A DNA stretch of 64,000 bases. Origin: Lewinellaceae bacterium (GTDB lineage: Bacteria > Bacteroidota > Bacteroidia > Chitinophagales > Saprospiraceae). The DNA lies in contig JACJYR010000005.1 of assembly GCA_020636005.1 (NCBI GenBank), positions 248,001-312,000 on the forward strand. Direction: 5' to 3'. The notes under the pieces were generated by a model, which worked only from the letters and a program-made list of their open reading frames with translations, was not told where the DNA came from and did not search any database. Each line of letters opens with the position of its first letter. Position 1 is the stretch's first letter. Shown in pieces: positions 62,115 through 64,000 of the stretch. A program made the position numbers and the translations under genes.

Positions 62115-62285
62115 AACTTAGGCGATTTTATTCCACTCGGCTTTGTCATAGTCGAAGACCACCTGCAACATCGTGAGGGCTGTCACGAAGACACTGTTAG
62201 CAGCCCTCATGACATGACATTGCAGGTTGCCTGAGGCAATGTCAAAGGTCTGTGGTCATAAAATCGGTTAAAAAGTCAATTTCAA
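62115..62285. repeat. Dispersed hairpin element, copy 2
   Basis: Same architecture as the element at 57955-58113: the CGATTTTAT outer end, a CACCTGCAACATCGTGAGGGCTG left arm, a CAGCCCTCATGACATGACATTG right arm and ATAAAATCGGTTAAAAAGTC at the end. Several paired positions differ from copy 1 while the stem is largely kept, as expected if the hairpin matters. It lies directly upstream of the HupE/UreJ start at 62297. Confidence 0.75.
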
Positions 62286-62296
62286 TTAATAAAAAG

Positions 62297-62902
62297 ATGA
62301 GCATGCACTCACCATTCATAACATTTGTTCAACTGGGTTTCGATCACATCCTCGACCTCAACGGATACGATCACATCCTGTTCCTGGTCGCTTTGTGCGC
62401 TGTCTATACTTTTTCAGCGTGGAAAAAAGTGGCCCTGCTCGCCACCGCATTCACCATCGGCCATTCGCTGACCCTGGCGCTGTCGGCGCTTGGCATCGTT
62501 CGCTTTCCAGGCGAAATAATCGAATTTCTCATCCCGGTGACGATCCTGCTGACTGCCATTTACAATGTGATGCATAAGAATAACGGCACCTCTGAAAACC
62601 AGCAGCTCATCCGCCTGAATTACCTGTTCGCACTGGCGTTTGGGCTGGTTCACGGCATGGGATTCTCCAACTTCTTCCGCTCCTCGCTGATGCCGGGTGA
62701 AGAGGGGCAGTTGCTTACTCAATTACTGGCCTTCAACATCGGGGTGGAATTGGGACAACTGGTGATTGTCGGATTGATATTAGGAATCTCTTATGTTGCT
62801 TTCAATATTTTAAAAACCAAACAGCGTGAGTGGGTGGTGTTCGTGTCGGGCGCAGCGGCCGGTGTGGCGCTGGTTCTCATGCTGGAAACGAAATTCTGGT
62901 GA
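62297..62902 (+). CDS. HupE/UreJ-family membrane protein
   Basis: This 201-residue protein has six to seven membrane helices and the family pattern FDHILDLNGYDHILFLVALC (His-rich first segment), ATAFTIGHSLTLAL and FALAFGLVHGMGFSNF. HupE/UreJ proteins are proposed nickel or cobalt transporters; the His-rich helices fit metal handling. In Bacteroidota they often pair with a DUF6702 protein, as here. The ATG at 62297 is used; the longer frame to 62252 runs into the palindrome. Confidence 0.87.
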   Translation: MSMHSPFITFVQLGFDHILDLNGYDHILFLVALCAVYTFSAWKKVALLATAFTIGHSLTLALSALGIVRFPGEIIEFLIPVTILLTAIYNVMHKNNGTSENQQLIRLNYLFALAFGLVHGMGFSNFFRSSLMPGEEGQLLTQLLAFNIGVELGQLVIVGLILGISYVAFNILKTKQREWVVFVSGAAAGVALVLMLETKFW

Positions 62903-63429
62903 TGAAAAACAAAGCTATATGTCTGGCATTCCTGCTTGTTTTCAGCGTCGTCTGGCTGGGAGCAAGTTTGCCTTTTCCGGCAGCGCACGATATACACCTG
63001 AGTAAATGCCAGATCACCTTCCCGGTTGAAAACACGCTCGATCTGAAATGCCACATCTGGCTCGACGACCTGACCGCCGCACTCGTCCTGAACGGGCTGG
63101 GCGACCCAAAACTCCTCACCCCAGGCGAGGCCCCCGATGCCAATACAATTTTGATGAAATACCTGTTTTCAAAAATAAAAATCAGGGTGAACGGCCAATT
63201 GATTCAACCCGCCTGGGTGGACAAAAAAGCCTCAGAAGACGGCCTCGCCGTCTGGATTCACCTGCAGGCCCAAAACCTGGGAAAAGTAAAAACCGTCAGC
63301 GTCACCAACGAACTGCTGAGGGAGCTTTACAGGGACCAGCAGAACATCGTTCACCTGAAAGGTCCCGGCAGCAGGCAGGGTTATCTCATTTTTGAAAAAC
63401 CGGGGCAACAGGAGTCCATTAATTTTTAA
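62902..63429 (+). CDS. DUF6702-family secreted protein
   Basis: This 175-residue protein has a signal peptide (about 1-28) and mature motifs HDIHLSKCQITFPVENTLDL, KCHIWLDDLTAALV and KVKTVSVTNELLRELYRDQQ. DUF6702 proteins accompany HupE/UreJ-like and metalloprotease genes in Bacteroidota and have no known activity. Its ATG overlaps the HupE/UreJ stop in TGATG, so the genes are coupled. The metalloprotease gene starts 31 bp after its stop, making a likely three-gene unit. Confidence 0.82.
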   Translation: MKNKAICLAFLLVFSVVWLGASLPFPAAHDIHLSKCQITFPVENTLDLKCHIWLDDLTAALVLNGLGDPKLLTPGEAPDANTILMKYLFSKIKIRVNGQLIQPAWVDKKASEDGLAVWIHLQAQNLGKVKTVSVTNELLRELYRDQQNIVHLKGPGSRQGYLIFEKPGQQESINF

Positions 63430-63460
63430 CTTGAAATATTCACATATAAAACAATGGTTT

Positions 63461-64000
63461 ATGAAATGTAATTTATCCTCCGATTTCAATAAAATGCCTG
63501 CATGGGCCATGGGTGTTTTGTTGCTGCTTTGCAGCTTTAGCCTTCATGCCCAAAGATTCACCAAAGAAACGCCTTACCTCACCTCGATTGACGTGAAAAC
63601 GATGGGTGACTGGCTTGCCAATGCTCCTATGGAGCTGACGCCGGAAGCCAAATCCAAGGCCATCGTCACTGACCTGCCACTGCCAGGCGGCGGCACGGTC
63701 ACGGTCCGGGTCGAAAAGTCGCTCATCGCTCCGCAGGAAGTGTACGACCGCCTGCCGGACATCATGACCTACTCCTTTCAGGGCACGGACGACCCAAGCA
63801 TCAGGGGGCGTTTGACCCTGTCGCCAAAAGGTGTCGAGGCGATCATGTCCACGAAAGACGGGGACGTTTACATCGAGGCAGAAAGCTACGGCAGCGCCTT
63901 GCACAAGGTTTTCTACAAAAAAGCCAACGACTTCCCGCACAGCGACGACGACGCACGTTACCCGGATGGTTTTGAGCACAAGCACACGCCCGATGGGGCC
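63461..64000 (+). CDS. Secreted zinc-dependent metalloprotease (reprolysin-like), 5' part cut by the window end
   Basis: The first 180 codons read a signal peptide (MPAWAMGVLLLLCSFSLHAQ region, about 12-31) and a propeptide of the T9SS metalloprotease type: TMGDWLANAPMEL, LPLPGGGTVTVRVEKSLIAP, YDRLPDIMTYSFQGTDDPSI and RGRLTLSPKGVEAIMS. The catalytic zinc-binding motif is beyond the window. The start is ATG 63461, because the ATG at 63454 runs into a stop. It follows DUF6702 by 31 bp. By family custom it would end in a T9SS domain. Confidence 0.82.
   Translation, partial: MKCNLSSDFNKMPAWAMGVLLLLCSFSLHAQRFTKETPYLTSIDVKTMGDWLANAPMELTPEAKSKAIVTDLPLPGGGTVTVRVEKSLIAPQEVYDRLPDIMTYSFQGTDDPSIRGRLTLSPKGVEAIMSTKDGDVYIEAESYGSALHKVFYKKANDFPHSDDDARYPDGFEHKHTPDGA

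Noticed and set aside
1..64000. Prophage or integrative element as a whole
   Set aside because: No integrase, portal, terminase, relaxase or tail genes were seen, and most genes are metabolic or secreted chromosomal types.

Overview
The window looks like chromosomal DNA of a Bacteroidota bacterium, most likely a Saprospirales-type organism (inference). Several secreted proteins end in a type IX secretion (T9SS) sorting domain of the YPNPA type. There is also a hybrid two-component system with a propeller sensor and an AraC output, a DUF6702 protein, a choice-of-anchor-V-type protein, and TAnnTTTG-like -7 promoter motifs. Base composition is moderate to GC-rich in the backbone genes and clearly AT-rich from about 10.0 to 17.5 kb, which points to imported DNA there. 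No tRNA, rRNA or CRISPR array was seen.

Layout. 0-8 kb: an isoquinoline-oxidoreductase-type molybdenum hydroxylase pair, an M23 peptidase, a CpeT-like protein, and a divergent AlgI/AlgJ-like O-acetylation pair. 8.5-19 kb: a defence island built on the wreck of a type I restriction-modification locus. No complete hsd gene remains. There is an in-frame HsdM-HsdS scar, four copies of the HsdS C-terminal tail and two copies of the HsdR start. Between them lie a GxxExxY protein with palindromic repeats, a Kiwa (KwaA-KwaB) system, a small membrane protein, a 992-residue NACHT-type NTPase with a TOPRIM-like end, a REP-associated tyrosine transposase and a Uma2 protein. Two apparently identical IS5/IS903-type elements interrupt the membrane protein and the NTPase; both genes can be rebuilt exactly by removing the element and one 9-bp duplication.

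19-25 kb: an FG-GAP protein, a zinc alcohol dehydrogenase, a DUF302 protein, a T9SS protein and an alpha/beta hydrolase. 25.5-37.7 kb: a tightly packed gene set that looks like an undescribed lipid or small-molecule pathway. It contains a UbiA prenyltransferase, a phosphotransferase with rifampin-phosphotransferase rather than PEP-synthase architecture, a DUF3419/BtaA-like transferase, a CTP-dependent lipid kinase, a GNAT, an acyl-AMP ligase, a secreted protein, an MMPL/RND transporter and a sulfotransferase.

38-43.6 kb: two coupled secreted proteins of unknown role, a TonB-C-domain-like protein and two gene ruins. 43.6-51.7 kb: an ethanolamine-permease-like transporter, a glutamine-synthetase-like ligase, an SDR, an aldehyde dehydrogenase and a glutamine amidotransferase. 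Together they suggest amine catabolism through gamma-glutamyl intermediates. A giant hybrid sensor/regulator converges on this cluster. 56-64 kb: a decayed IS, Kelch and VCBS T9SS proteins, dispersed palindromes, a HupE/UreJ - DUF6702 pair, and the start of a secreted metalloprotease cut by the window end.

A second theme is the spacers. Many hold long imperfect palindromes, some made of a short phrase repeated on one arm and its complement on the other, and some belonging to dispersed families. Three small genes (GxxExxY, four-helix bundle, RAYT) are each bracketed by such repeats.
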